Below are positions 13,901 through 29,252 of a DNA stretch of 64,000 nt, piece after piece. Source of the DNA: Margaritifera margaritifera. Lineage: Eukaryota; Mollusca; Bivalvia; Unionida; Margaritiferidae. The notes under the pieces were generated by a model. It had not been told where the DNA came from. It searched no databases and was given only the letters and a program-made list of their open reading frames with translations. Position numbers and translations under genes: made by a program. Position 1 is the first letter of the stretch. Every line of letters starts with the position of its first letter. The stretch covers positions 62,001 through 126,000 of the forward strand of contig JAQPZY010000698.1 in NCBI GenBank assembly GCA_029931535.1, in the 5' to 3' direction.

Positions 13901-16900
13901 GGGAAAGTCCCCTTTGTTATTGTCATTTATTTCAATTCAGTCATTATTGCCTTCAGTGACTTAATCGATGCAAAAAATACATGCTTTCTTTAATTCTGTG
14001 CAATTCATGTGCTTGAGATCTCTGTCAATCTTGATCAGTGAGAAGATGGCCATGTTACCTGGGTGATAAAATTAAGCATCTAGATGATTTAGTGGACATG
14101 GACTTAGGTGACTTGCCTAATAGTCAGGACATCGAGCACAAGATAGCAAACAATGTAGACAGCCATTTGTTAGTGCCTTGTACAATGCATTGCCGATGTT
14201 TACATGCACTCTTTCAAATTTTACTGTGAATAATGGCACAAGGGCACAGCCAGGAGAAAACACTGTGAAATGAATGACAGTAACTGGGAACTCTCGATTT
14301 TTAGGTTACCTTTCCTGAAAGTCAAGTGAACTTATGGTATGGCCCTGCATCCATTGACCATCATCTGTTGTGTATCATCCGTCATGCATCTGTCCATAAT
14401 TGCTATTTTAAATTTCTCAAAAACCACTCGACATTCATTTCTGAATGGAAGATTCCATATGTTTACTTCAGATTTTTTTATAAATCTCCATATTCTATAT
14501 ACTTGGGAAAATATGTGGAATGAAACTCCACAAACAAGTGTCATAAAATCAAACCCATCATGGGAGAGTGGTATACCTGATAGAGTACAAATCATTTAGA
14601 GTGACATACCTCATGTAGAACAAATCACAAAGAGTAGCATACCTAATAGAGAACAAATCACAAAGAGTAGCATACCTAATAGAGAACAAATCAGAAAGAG
14701 TGGCATACCTAATAGAGAACAAATCACAAAGAGTTGTATGCCTAATAGAGAACAAAATCATTTAGAGTGACATACCTCATGTAGAACAAATCACAAAGAG
14801 TAGCATACCTCATAGAGAACAAATCACAAAGATTGGCATACCTAATAGAGAACAAATCACAAAGAGTTGTATGCCTAATAGAGAACAAAATCATTTAGAG
14901 TGGCATACCTCATAGAGAACAAATCACAAAGAGTGGTATACCTAATAGAGAGCAAATCACAAAGAGTGATATACCTCATAGAGAACAAATCACAAAGAGT
15001 GGCATACCTAATAGAGAACAAATCACAAAGAGTGGTATACCTCATAGAGAAAAAATAACAAAGAGTGGCATACCTAATAGGGAACAAATCACAAAGAGTG
15101 GCATACCTCATAGAGAACAAATCACAAAGAGTGGTATACCTAATAGAGAGCAAATCACAAAGAGTGGCATACCTCATAGAGAAAAAATAACAAAGAGTGG
15201 CATACCTAATAGAGAACAAGTCACAAAGAGTGACATACCTCATAGAGAACAAATCGCAAAGAGTGGCATACCTCAAGTCACAAAGAGTGACATACCTCAT
15301 AGAGAACAAATCGCAAAGAGTGGCATACCTCATAGAGAACAAATCACAAAGAATGGTATTCCTGGAGTGGTTTATGTTTCTATTTATTGGAAGGGTTTAT
15401 TTTCCTGAATGATTTTTTTTTAACTGTTTATCTTTACATTTTTAGAACTTAACTTTTAATTGGCACCATATAACCAATATTGTGCTGTTAAACCCTATCA
15501 TACGTACATACATACAAAAGCTACTTGACTGGTTTTGAGCAAATTTGTTGGTGAACATCCTATCATGAAGCCTTTAAATGACTTATAAAAAAATGTTTAA
15601 CTGAATTTAACCAAATTTGACAAAAAGTATCCTGGATTAAAGGTCTTTTAAATTGATACAAAAACAGAATTTAACCAAATTTGAGAAAACGTATCCTGGA
15701 ATAAAGGTCTTTTAAATTTATACAAAAATGATGCCATCAAATACAGCCATCATGAATACAAATAGAAATACCTTTCAACAACTTTAACTGCTCAAAAACA
15801 GAATTTTACCAAAGAAAGCATCCTGGCATAAATGCCTTTCAGTATTGGACAAATGATGGTTATGCATATGCAATCAACAGCATAAGAATAAATTTCTACA
15901 GAAAGCAGCCAACTGATCAAGATTTTTTTTGCCAACTGCTCCTGCATTTGGCAGATGTAATGGCACTATCTAGAAGTTGCTACACGTTTGTTTAGTCTTT
16001 TCACAAGGTCAAGACATTTATGGCAGTAGGAATTTCAAAAGTTGGCTCAATTTGTCAGCATTGTTATGTTGAACTTTCCACACCCCTTCCCAATCTTAAG
16101 TAGCACCTGTACACATTAAGAAAAAAGATGGATTGTGATCTATGAAAATATAAAAATTGCATTTAATAGTTTCACCTGAAATTAAAGTGGTAACTTGTTT
16201 GAGTAAGAATTACAAGAAAATGTTTTTAGCTCTACTGGACTTTGAGCAGAAGAGCTTATGGAATGGTCTGTTGTCTGTTGTCCATCGGTCATTGCCTTCC
16301 ATCTGTTAGCACAAGTTTGTTATAGATACTTCTCCTAAACTACTTTGAGGCTTGCCTTGAAACTTTACACATACACATTCATCCCATGGTCTAGTTGGTC
16401 TTAAATGAAAATGGTGCTACTTGGACATCCAATATTGCCACCACAGTGGTCATCTTGAAAATCTTGTTATCGCTGTTACTCCTAAACAACTGAACAGGTT
16501 GTCATATCAACATGGGGTTTTCACTAAAAGACTTCTTATGATGTCTCGTTGGTCCTAAATGAAAATGGTGCTGGTATGACGACCAATATGGCCACCATAG
16601 TGACCATCTTGAAAATCTTTTTATTGCCTCTCCTCCTACATGGATGGTTATATCAAAATGGGGTTTTCACTTAAAGACTTCTTATAATGTCTAGTTGGTC
16701 CTAAATAAAAATGGTGCCGATCTGAATTCAAATAGGGCCGCCATGGTGGCCATCTTGAAAATCTTGTTATCGCTACTCCTTCTACATGGATTGTCATATC
16801 AACATGGGATTTTCACTAAAAGACTTCTTATAATGTCTGGTTGATCCTAATTGAAACTGGTGCTGATATCCTGTCCAATATGGCAGCCATGACAGCCATC

Positions 16901-19900
16901 TTGAAAATCTTGTTATTGCCTCTCCTCCTACATGGATAGTTATATCAAAATGGGGTTTTCACTTAAAGATTTCTTATGATGTCAAGTTGGTCCTAAATGA
17001 AATGTTACTGATATGATCTCCAATATGGCCACCATGGTAGCCATCTTAAATATCTTGTTATCGCTACTCCTCCTGAATGGAGGGGCCCCAGATCACCAAG
17101 TGGTCTAATGCGCTCGTCTTTACAGATCACTGACATCTGTCCACATTGGTTAGAGTCTCAGCTCAGCCAATGTGGGTGTGTTAGAAAGCTTGCCAGTAGC
17201 TTCCCTTGGGTCGGTTGTTCATCCCGGGTTCTTCCTCCACTGAACATACTGGCTGACATGTAATAAAAACCAAACCTTCTGAATGGATGGTCGCATCAAC
17301 ATGGGGTTTTCACTAAAAGACTTCTTGTGATGTCTAGTTGGTCCTAAATAAAAATGGTGCTGATCTGGCCATGGCAGCCATCTTGAAAATTTTTGTTATT
17401 GCTACTCCAGAAGAATGGATGGTCATATCAGCATGAGGTTTTCATTAAAAGACTTACTATGATATCTAGCTGGTCCTAAATAAAAAATGGTGCTGATCTG
17501 ACATCCATTATGGACACCACAGCAGCCATCTTAAAAATCTTGTTATCACAAGTCTACTTGAAGGGAAAGTCATATTGACATGGGGTTTTCACCAGCAGAC
17601 AGAAAACATCTTATGATGTCCAGTTGGTCTTAAATGAAAATGGTACCAATCTGACATCCAATGTGGCTGCCACAGCAGTCATCTTGAAAATCTTGTTATT
17701 GCTACTTCTCCTGAATGGAAAGTCATATCTTGAAAATATTGTTATCTCTACTCCTCCAAAAGGATGGCAACATGGGGTTTTCACCAGTAGACTTCTTATG
17801 ATACCTAGTTGGTCCTGAATGAAAATGGTGCCAGTCGTACATCCAATATGGCTGCCATGATGACTGTCTTAAAATTTGTATTGTCACTACTCCCCCTGAA
17901 TGGATGATCATTATGACTTGGGGTTTTCACTAAAAGACTTCTGATGATGTCTGCTTTGTCCTAAATGAAAATGGTGCCAAGCTGACTTCCAATATGTCTA
18001 CCACAGCAGCTAATTTGAAAATCTTGTCATCGCTGAAGAATACCAGAGATGATGTCAACACTCTACAGTTAAAAGGAAGAAATGGTCTTATTCTTGAATT
18101 CCTGGATTTTTTTTTTGCCTAGTAGAGCATCAGTCCCTTCAAGGGACTCTTGTTAATAATGCTTTTGAATGGAAATCACGATGTGTGACTCAGGATTATT
18201 TTTTATTGTTTTAACATGATGATAATAAAATAAAAACAAATGAAATAAATAATTGTCAAAATCTATTGCTAACATTTGTTTAAACGCTGAGGTTGATCTA
18301 TGTTATGTATTGTCACCATTACTATGCTAAGCGATGAAAGGGAATTACTTGATTCAAGGTTTGGTTAATTGAAAACGGATGGGCAGAGACAAATGCATGC
18401 ATATTTAATGGGAGTCGTGCTACCCTTAATACTTGTGCAAATTTGTAATCTGAGAGGGGGCAAATATCGACACATCCTTCCTTGTTCTTTTGACATAAAA
18501 TGTCATTGCTTGTAGGCCTTTAGGATTCATATAAATAATGCTGAATCGCCATCAAATATGGCCACCTTTACCACAAGTAAAAACAAATTATCGAAAAGAA
18601 AAAACCTCAAAAATTTCACCAAAAAGCATCCAGGCATGAAAGCCTTTCAATATTGGACAAATGGTACTGGTGTGCCATCAGATCTGGATGAAGATTTGAA
18701 AAACAGAGAAGCCTTGAAACTATTGTTTTCAGAACATTTGCAATCAGCATCATTAGAAGAAATTTCTATGGAAAACATCATTCTGACCCTGATTTCTTGG
18801 TCAACTGTTCTTGTATATAGCTTTTAAGCAGATGATTGCCAGGTGAGTGCCTTGTCAAGTCTTTTAAATAAATTTTTTTACATAAAATAAATGCAATTCA
18901 GGTGTTTTCGAGCATAAAAACCAACTTAAATATGACAATAAAACCTTGAGAGTTAATAGATAACACTGCAAAGCATAATTTCAGAGGCAAACTTGCTTGC
19001 CTGTTCTTAGCTTTCTGTTTCCATCAAAGAGCTTCCCATACATGTACTTATAAAAGTCACACGACCTTTTTCCAAATGTCACAAACATGAATTTTAAATT
19101 AAGTCAAAGCTTTAGACATTTTATTGGTGATTTTAAAGTCTGACATCAATTCAGCCAATAAGATTGCTGGATTTTACATTTAAATTTAAGTCAAGACTTA
19201 AATTTTTGTTGTCAAAAGCCAGGCCTGGTCTTGAATGCTAGGCTTTGTCTTGAATGCTAGGCTTTGTCTTGAATGCCATGCCTTGTCTTGAATGCCAGGC
19301 CTTGTCTTGAAAGCCAGGCCTTGTCTTTGAATGCCAGGCCTTGTCTTGAAAGCCAGGCCTTGTCTTGAATGCTAAGACTGTTGATGTTATTCTCAGAACT
19401 AAAACTAAAAGACAGAGATGGTGATACAATATATTAACATCACGACATGCACATGATTGGTAAATATTTTCATCTTGTTGACAAACCTTCATAATTTTTG
19501 TTTCCTCAGCATCATTATGACAGCCTTCATGGGGACTTCTGTCATCTTCATTTGCTTCTCGTTTGCTGCTCTCTACAGCCAGAACAGGACCTTTCTGTAC
19601 ATGGGAGGTATGTAGAGCTATTATTGTATCTTCCTTAATTATGTAACACTTATTGTATTTTCCTTAATTATGTAACACTTATTGTATCTTCCTTAATTAT
19701 GTAACACTTATTGTATCTTCCTTAATTATGTAACACTTATTGTATCTTCCTTAATTATGTAACACTTATTGTTATGTGTGCACAATATGTTGTTATGTCC
19801 TCAGATTTGTTTGACACTGTCTGGTAACACTTAGCAAGGTCATCTAGTAAAAGCAAAACCTTCAGTTATGTGATAAATAGACCTTAAACTCATCGTCATT

Positions 19901-22900
19901 TGTGATGAAATTTTTAAAACTTGCTGAATAATACAATATCTCACACACCAGTGCTTCACATATCTATCAAACTTGAGTTGTCAAAGGGTGACTATCTGAC
20001 AATTTTGGAGAGTAATTTTAAAAGAGCATACAGTTATTTAAATACAGTCAAACCTTGTCCCAACAGTCACTTTTATAGTGACCACCTGGTCACAATGGCC
20101 ATTCTAATTTCCCCCCTGGCAAATTTCTTATATAAAAGTCATGGATATAATGGTCACCTGCTTTCAGTGGTCACTGGAACATATCAGCAGTGACTGCTCT
20201 ATGCATGCAAACTAAACTTTTGTGTGATGAGGAAGGCATTGTTTAGATTAAGAACTAGCACATGAATTGATGTGGAAACATTTCCTATCTTGCTTGTACT
20301 CACCATATTCCAGTCACACTCGATATAACTCAAAAGTGTCAATATGCCAAATTCAAAGTGAGCTGGGTTTTTTCGTTAGAAAGGGAGAGAGGGTTGAAGC
20401 AATTCATTAGCTAGATGGTGAGAAAAGTAATCATATAGTTGCAGCAGAAATGAGTTGCCTTTTATTACAGATATTGTTTGAAATTTTTTTATTTTTTATA
20501 TCTGATGAAAATGTTAATCTGTAAGAAGAGATACAAATTCAACCCATTTCATTAGGTTCAAGGGTCATTCAGTATACAAATTCAACCCATTTCATTAGGT
20601 TCCGGGGTCATTCAGTATACAAATTCAGCCCATTTCATTAGGTACAGGGGTCATTCAGTATACAAATTCAGTCCATTTCATTAGGTTCAGGGGTCATTCA
20701 GTATATAAATTCAGCCCATTTCATGAGGTTCAGGGGTCATTCAGTATACAAATTCAGCCAATTTCATGAGGTTCAGGGGTCATTCAGTATACAAATTCAG
20801 CCCATTTCATTAGGTTCAGGGGTCATTCAGTATACAAAGTCAGCCCATTTCATGAGGTTCAGGGGTCATTCAGTATACAAATTCAGCCCATTTCAGTAGG
20901 TTCAGGGGTCATTCAGTATACAAATTCAGCCCATTTCATTAGGTTCAGGGGTCATTCAGTATACAAATTCAGCCCATTTCATTAGGTTCAGGGGTCATTC
21001 AATATTTAGAAAACTTGTCTGTAAAGGCAGGTGAAGTTTCGGTTTATGTGTTAAAAACAATAGCCACATTAGGGACCAACCATTTAATTGGGGATGGGTG
21101 GGTGGAGGGGCAATCTTGGTTTTTCCAATGGGTGGTTGCTATTGACAGGTTTGACTGTTGTGTACTTTGATCTATCTAATAGAACTGTCAGTAGTTATCA
21201 CCTGCTTCAGCCTCAGGCCAGCCAGTGAAACTCATCACAATTTGGATTTCGCTAAACCATTTCTTTTCATACTGCCTGGCCTCATATTCACTGATAAATG
21301 GCCTTAACCTGTATGTTCTTAAGATGATAGTTTATATTAAATAAAGCCTTAGCCACATCTTTATCTGTGTTAATTTGACTGACAGTATAAAATAAAGCCT
21401 TAGTTATATCTTTGTTCATTTGACTGACAGTATAAAGTAAAGCCTTAGCCATATGTGTTAATTTGACTGACAGTATAAAGTAAAGCCTTTGCCATATCTG
21501 TGCTAATTTGACTGACAGTATAAATTAAAAGGCCTTAGACATATCTCTGTTAATTTGACTGACAGTATGAAATAAAGCCTTAGCCATATCTTTGTTCCTT
21601 CTACTGACAGTATATAATATAGCCTTAGCCATATGTGTTCATTTAACTGACAGTATATAATATAGCCTTAGCAATATGTGTTCATTTGACTGACAGTATA
21701 TAAAATAGCCTTAGTAATATGTGTTCATTTGACTGACAGTATATAATATAGCCTTAGCCATATGTGTTCATTTGTCTGACAGTATATAAAATAGCCTTAG
21801 TAATATGTGTTCATTTGACTTACAGTATATAATATAGCCTTAGCAATATGTGTTCATTTGACTGACAGCATATAATATAGCCTTAGCAATATGTGTTCAT
21901 TTGACTGACAATATATAATATAGCCTTAGCCATATGTGTTCATTTGGCTGACAGTATAAAATAAAATCTTAGCCATATCTTTGTTCATTTTACTGACTGT
22001 AATTATACTATTAAACTATCTGTATTTGTCTCCATATCTGCATTTCTCCAGATCTGTACCATTAGCTGAGGCTGAGACGGACTGTATAAGTAATGTATTA
22101 GACTGGTCACTTATAGGTTGACTGTATAAGTCATGTATTAGACTGGTCACTTATAGGCTGTAAACCAGACTTGTCACATGTAAAGATGGCAATTTATTGC
22201 ATGAAACGGCAGTCAATCTAACAAGGGATTATGCTGTAAATTGTGTCTGCTGAATATTTTTTAGCTTAAAATGTGGTATATACTTGTAATTAGAAAGTGT
22301 ATATGCAATTTTTTGGTTGCTGAATTATGATTCTGAAGTTCACCAGAGAGCAATCAATTGACAATTTTCACTCACCAACTCCGAAAGTTAGTAGCAAGGG
22401 CGACCATTTTAGTTGCAACTTGCTCACTGCAAGCAGCTCATGGCATACAGTATTATTCCACTCATTTCATAAATGTCATATCCAGTTAACTTGTGTTTAA
22501 TATTCTCGATTTATTTCCTCCGGCATATCCAGTACTGTAAGCCCTGCTATTATGACACAGTCTTGTTTGTTATTGAGAACCACTGGTACAATATTATGAC
22601 AGTCTTGTTTGTTTTTGAGAACTAGTACACTATTGTGACACAGTCTTGTTTGTTATTAAGAACCACTAGTACACTGTCATGACAGTCTTGTTTGTTATTG
22701 AAAACCACTAGTACACTGTTATGACAGTTTTGTTTGTTATTGAAAACCACTAATACACTATTATGACAGTCTTATTTGTTATTGAGAACCATTTGTGCAC
22801 TATTATCAGTCTTTGATAACCACTCGGGCACTATTACGAGTCTATGAAAACCACTTGTACACTATTGTGACACAGCCTTGTTTGGTATAGAGAACCACTA

Positions 22901-25900
22901 GTACAATATTATGACACAGATTTGTTTGTTATTGAGAACAATTATTGCACTATTATGACACAATCTTGTTTGTTATTGAGAACCACTAGTACACTATTAT
23001 GACACAGTCTTGTTTGTTATTGAGAACCATTGGTGCACTATAATTATGTGAAAACCACTTGTGCACTATTATGACAGTCTTGTTTGAACATGACTTACTA
23101 TATGGAGGCCTTGCTTAAATGTGGGCCACTTTTATGGCTTCTTTGAACACTGGGAGTTTTGTACTTAAGGAAGAAATACTGAAGACATACAGAGGGAGTA
23201 TTTTACTCTAGGAAGAAATACTGAAGACTTACAGAGAGAGTATTGTACTCTAGAAAGAAATACTGAAGACTTACAGAGAGAGTATTGTACTCTAGGAAGA
23301 AATACTGAAGACATACGGAGGGAGTATTGTACTCTAGGAAGAAATACTGAAGACATACAGAGAGAGTATTGTACTCTAGGAAGAAATACTGAAGACTTAC
23401 AGAGAGAGTATTTTACTCTAGGAAGAAATACTGAAGACATACAGAGGGAGTATTGTACTCTAAGAAGAAATACTGAAGACATACAGAGAGAGTATTTTAC
23501 TCTAGGAAGAAATACTGAAGACATACAGAGGGAGTATTGTACTCTAGGAAGAAATACTGAAAACATACAGAGGGAGTATTGTACTCTAAAAAGAAATACT
23601 GAAGACATACAGAGAGAGTATTGTACTCTAGGAAGAAATACTGAAGACATACAGAGGGAGTATTTTACTCTAGGAAGAAATACTGAAGACATACAGAGGG
23701 AGTATTGTACTCTAAAAAGAAATACTGAAGACATACAGAGGGAGTTTTGTACTCTAAAAAGAAATACTGAAGACATACAGAGGGAGTATTTTACTCTAGG
23801 AAGAAATACTGAAGACATACAGAGGGAGTATTGTACTCTAGGAAGAAATACTGAAGACATACATGTATAAAGTCCTATATGATTATTTATCCACAGTTAA
23901 ATGGTTTCACATTTCTAGGAAAAATTTCATGTTTTTGGCATCAAATTTATTTATAAATGAAAGTCAACCAAATTGACCCAGTAGCTTGATTTTTCATTTC
24001 AGTATTCAGTAGTAAAGTGATGTGCATGCAGTGTATCTAGAAAGTAATTAGTTGTAAATATTATGCATGCAAAAAGCATGCACACCATCATAACTATATG
24101 GCAGATGAACAAAGTCATATTTGATGTTCAAATAATGGTTAAATGCCACATCATTTTTGTGTTCTGTTGACTAACTGACATCAGCACAGATGGCTCTTAA
24201 AAAAAGTAGAATTTGTAGGAATTATAAGAATAATACTTGGATTATCAAGGGTAACATCCATAATTACATGTTTTATGTTGACTGGACCATTTCATTTTAA
24301 TATAGTTAGTGGAAACTTCCAGCCATCATGCATAGAGGATTTTTTTTCATGAGTGTTCATTTCAAATGAAGTGTAATGTGCTACCCTCCAATATTTGTCA
24401 GGTCAGGATGGATGGATGGAAGACATGAAGGATGAATGGATGGATGGATGGAAGACATGAAGGATGAATGGATGGATAGGCAGGGGAGTAATTAACTGGG
24501 TTGTATGGGTGATTGCAAAAGGGACTAATATTAGATGACTTCAGTAACTAACTATGGGGAAGTCAAGCAAAGACAAAGATGGGTCTATGATTTCTTTTGA
24601 ATTTATTGGAATGAAGTTATATCTTAGAACAGATTTGTTAAATATCCTTCAATCAGATCACCAGAAGAGACAGTTCCCTTTACTGGTGCACTTTACTAAT
24701 AAAATTTAGTAGAAGAACGGGGCAAAATTCAATTGATATTTAAAATGGTGAAGCAGAGCTTATTCCCTGTACTTCATCATAAATATACAAGACAAACTAC
24801 ATTTTTCCTATACAAGTTTGATAATCCAGATATGAAAGAATTTGTTCATTTCTCTTTTCTTCATTACCTAGCAGTATTCAATAAAAATAGAAAATCTGCT
24901 GATCTAGTTATTTATCTTTGTAAATCTTTATTTTTCATATCATACAACTCCATTTACTTGTTTCATATATCTTCCTCAATTACGCAGTAAATTTCTCTAA
25001 CACTTTTCTCTGTGTGCTTACTATGTAACTTAATTCAAATTATTTCTCTGCTTTCTATCAACTTACTGTAAAATCTGTTTAAATTATCCCTTTTTGTCAT
25101 ATCTACAATAACTACCCAAATTCCCTTTTCGAATACATGCCCAGTGAGATTCAGTTCGGTCTGACACTGATCTGACAGAAAAGTGAAATTGCATTGTTTT
25201 TATACTCACGACAGATATGATCGCAGTTCTATGTGAACTTCACTTAAACCTTTGAGCAACAGACTAAACTACGACTGTCACTACAACATAACAACCAAAT
25301 ATCATATATCCATATTAAATCATTTGAATAAAATATCTTCAAAACTATTTATATCATCAATTCTACCAAGAATACAAATTTAACAGCCTGAATTAACAAT
25401 TTCACTTAAACGACTTTCATACCAATTTCTGACACGTGCGTACATCAAAGATTGCGGTAACATGGTGCAGAGGTATACTATTGAGTAAGGTATTACCCAG
25501 AATGAGGTCAAATGCTAAGGACAAAGGTACCAATGCTGCGTTGTTGAAGCAATCAAAAATACATTGTTATTCAAAAATTAATGATAATGACATGAAACAA
25601 ATATCACAATACTGGATGGCTGAAAGTGTAATAATACTGTCCAACAAGCGAAAAAGGTGAGGTCCTCGTATTGATGCATATATCATTGACACTTTCATTA
25701 GCTTTGCAATGCTGATTCATGTACATGTGCTTCCCACTGCATAACGATACGCAAGTTAAAAATGTATCCTGGACATCAACTGACACATTACAGAAGTTTA
25801 TTTAATTAAAAGTTGAATAATTTCTACCTTTCACAGCCTTGGTGAGCAAACAGTAGAAATTATTCAACAAGTTTAATAAATTTCATTTGAAATGGGAACT

Positions 25901-26288
25901 CGTGGAAGATTCTAGTTATCACATGATAAAAATACTGATGTATCTCGTGAAACTTCACATTAGTGCAGTGAAGTGACTTTAAGTACATGTATATGGTAAA
26001 AAAATATGGTAGACAAATATCATTGTAGAAAAATATCATAGTAGAAAAATATCGTAGAAAAGTGTGATATATATATTATTAACCTCAAAAACAAGTAGTC
26101 ATGTAATAATGAAGCTCTACAAGGCCAAAAAAAATGTGTTTCCGGTCGGTCGACCATCCCTGTTTCTCATTGCCAACCATAGCACTTTTTTCCCCCATGG
26201 TATAAAAAAAAAAATCACATTGCTGAAATTGATTTGTGTGTCTAATTGAGCCGTTTTTGCCCACTTGAAATATTATTTGATTTTAATA

Positions 26289-26326
<38 letters not shown>

Positions 26327-29181
26327 CCTGCTCTAATTTTAAGGCCAGTGCAATAGGAAACAAACATATTATTTTTTTTGGCCCAGTAGCCAAGTTGTGA
26401 AAAAGAAATGGATGGTGTTGTAGAAGGGCAGTGAGTATTTTACATACACAAATTGTATTGACCATGTTATATTTGTGCTGTTGTAGGGTGCAGATGAGTG
26501 TACTTAGTGACATACACTGCTTTAATATTATGGCAATGAGTGTACTTCACTCACCTGGTGTACATTGCACTCAGCATCACGGACAGAAATGGGATCTACT
26601 TGGTCACTGTGTGTATTAACTTGTATAGTACATTTATATTCCTTTTCGGACTTACAGCAGATCATAAATCAAAGTCTAAAACCCCAAAACACAGTGTAGC
26701 TTGTGCCTGACTCCACCAGTCTAAAACTCCACAACACAGTGTAGCTTGTGCCTGACTCCACCAGTCTAAAACTCCACAACACAGTGTAGCTTGTGCCTGA
26801 CTCCACCAGTCTAAAACCCCACAACACAGTGTAGCTTGTGCCTGACTCCACCAGTCTAAAACTCCACAACACAGTGTAGCTTGTGCCTGACTCCACCAGT
26901 CTAAAACTCCACAACACAGTGTAGCTTGTGCCTGACTCCACCAGTAAATCAGTGGCAGCTATACATGCACGAGTGCAAAATGGTCAATACTATTGTAGTC
27001 ATCTTATTGTCTTTTCAGGATTCCTTCTGTCTGCCATGTCCTGGCTGGTCCTCATGGGATTCATGAACATCTTCTTTGGATCCAAGCTTCTCTATGATGT
27101 AAGTCATTTGAGTGTCAACTGCCTACCCAGGATGATATGTCGACTCGGATCAAAACAAATGTCAATTAGTTATAAAAGTATTCATCATATATAGTGGTGT
27201 GTGAAAGGAATTGTGTCCCAAGGGTCAGAATTTTGAGGAAGAAAAGAGGCTTTGCCAAGTTCTTTCCCACAAAAACCAAAATCCTGAGACCCCCATCCCC
27301 CCTTTTTCCGGCTGTGGGATTTGGAATAATAATAATAATAATTAGGACTTAGTACATTGCTTAATCTTTAAAAACTCTAATATCTTTACAATATTAGTTA
27401 ACACATAAGGACATAATATATGAGCAAGATTACAAAAAACACGACATCGTGAATAACAAACGAAGCCTGGTGAAAATAATTAAGTGTAAAGAAACATTGT
27501 TAAGTCTGTTCTTGCAGCTGAAAGAGGCAAGGTTTTTAGAGTGCTCTTGAATGAGATCATGGTGTCATTGTGTCTAAATACAAGAGGCAATTCATTCTAG
27601 GTTGCTGTGTCCTGATATGCAAGAGAATGTTGTCCATAGGACAGTGGGAATAATGAGAATACGGGTTTGAAATTTGAAATGGTCACTAAAATTTTCAAGT
27701 AGGTGGCTCAATGGCTACTAAAGTTTTATAGGTCCTTGGATCACAAATATATACCCATGACTAATACAGTACTCACCTTAAGATAATGTGTAAAAAGTCA
27801 GGTTTACACACTGAAATATTCAGAGTGAACTTTAAATCTTGATTAAACACAGTCAGCATAAAGATCACATGTGGTAGGATAAGGATTTTCTGCTGTGGTG
27901 TACCACCTTGAAAAAGATCTATCCATACTGATAAGAAATCCGAGAAAGAGGTATCCCACATGGCTTTCTCACATAGGCAAACAGTATCACACATGTACTG
28001 GAATGAGAGAATTTACCTGATGACCTCAAATTGACAGCATCCTGCCCATAACCCAGGAGATATCAATTGCATTTGCTGTATATTGCAGTCTTTCTGCTAT
28101 TACAACTTTAACAACATTATTTTATATCATTATTGTATATGAAGCAATGAGAGAAAAATTAATATGCACTGATGTGGGATAGGGGAAATCCTACCTTTGT
28201 TGTCAGAATTCAGGGGCAATAACTCTTTAACAAGCCTCATTCCTGCCAACAAATTCTGACCCCTGGGTGGGATTTTCTTATCCTTCACCAATGTATATGA
28301 TTGATTTTTAATAATGTATATGATTGAGTTTTAATAAGGTGTATGATTGATTTTTAATAATGTATATGATTGATTTTTTATAATGTTCATGGAACTTGAC
28401 CCATATGTTCATCAGGGAAACTTGAGACAAGAAGTAATGGAGCCATAGATCAATCATTTAAGTCTTCAGGGTAGTAGAGTCATTCATTTAGGAAGAAGAA
28501 AACACAAGCTACAGTCTACACAGTGTAATAGTATTAATAAATCTTGTCATAGTGGATTATGAAGGTTTATCTAGAATGAAGTGACAGGGAGTACATGGCC
28601 ACCATTTTGTGGGATGCCAGTCCATTACAGGTTAACTATCTACAAATGCAGGTACTCACATACATCTGGGTGGACTGGGGCATTTTTTAAGTGCCTCGCC
28701 TAAGTGTATAACAGCAATGGTGATTGAGTGTCTAATGTAACAGCAGGAGTACATTCTGTAAAGTTGCTATTTTAAGTGGGGTACCAATTTTCATGGGGTA
28801 CCAACTTTTGTTACCAGGCAAATAAATGGATTTACAGTTAGTGCTGTTGGTCATGATATAAAATCTTGAACATTTTCTCCATGCATAAATTTTGCCAATA
28901 ACATGTGTCTCTATTGGTACATAGTGATTTTTATTTTTTCTAGATCAACCTGTACGGTGGACTGCTGCTGTTTTGTGCCTTCATCCTGTATGACACCCAA
29001 CTGATTGTTGAGAAGGCCCGCCGCGGGGATGATGACTACATCTGGTAAGAAGTAAATCATAAATAGATGTTAAATGCCCTATATCGTGGGTGTGTCCTCA
29101 TTAATACTAAATTGGGGCATGTCTCATTTTCCAGCAACTGATTTTGAAGTCGAGGTAGCTCTAGGGATGAAAAATACATTG

Positions 29182-29252
<71 letters not shown>

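Noticed and set aside
14558..15412. Frames of 155 and 67 codons (-) and 71 codons (+) with 11-residue periodicity
   Set aside because: By-product of the 33-bp minisatellite; no start context, splice evidence or non-repeat domain.
18558..18827. 89-codon frame with protein-like composition
   Set aside because: The sequence belongs to a dispersed repeat also present at ~15.8 kb, where an indel and stop break the frame; no conserved domain recognised.
23165..23860. 231-codon minus-strand repeat frame
   Set aside because: Translation of a 42-bp minisatellite in an intron, antisense to TMBIM6; open only because 42 is divisible by three.
24733..24990. 85-codon frame in an intron
   Set aside because: AT-rich, aromatic/serine-rich product with no motif and no flanking splice signals of note.
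26293..26324. Poly(A) run as the tail of a processed retrocopy
   Set aside because: No target duplication and no recognisable coding or SINE body upstream.
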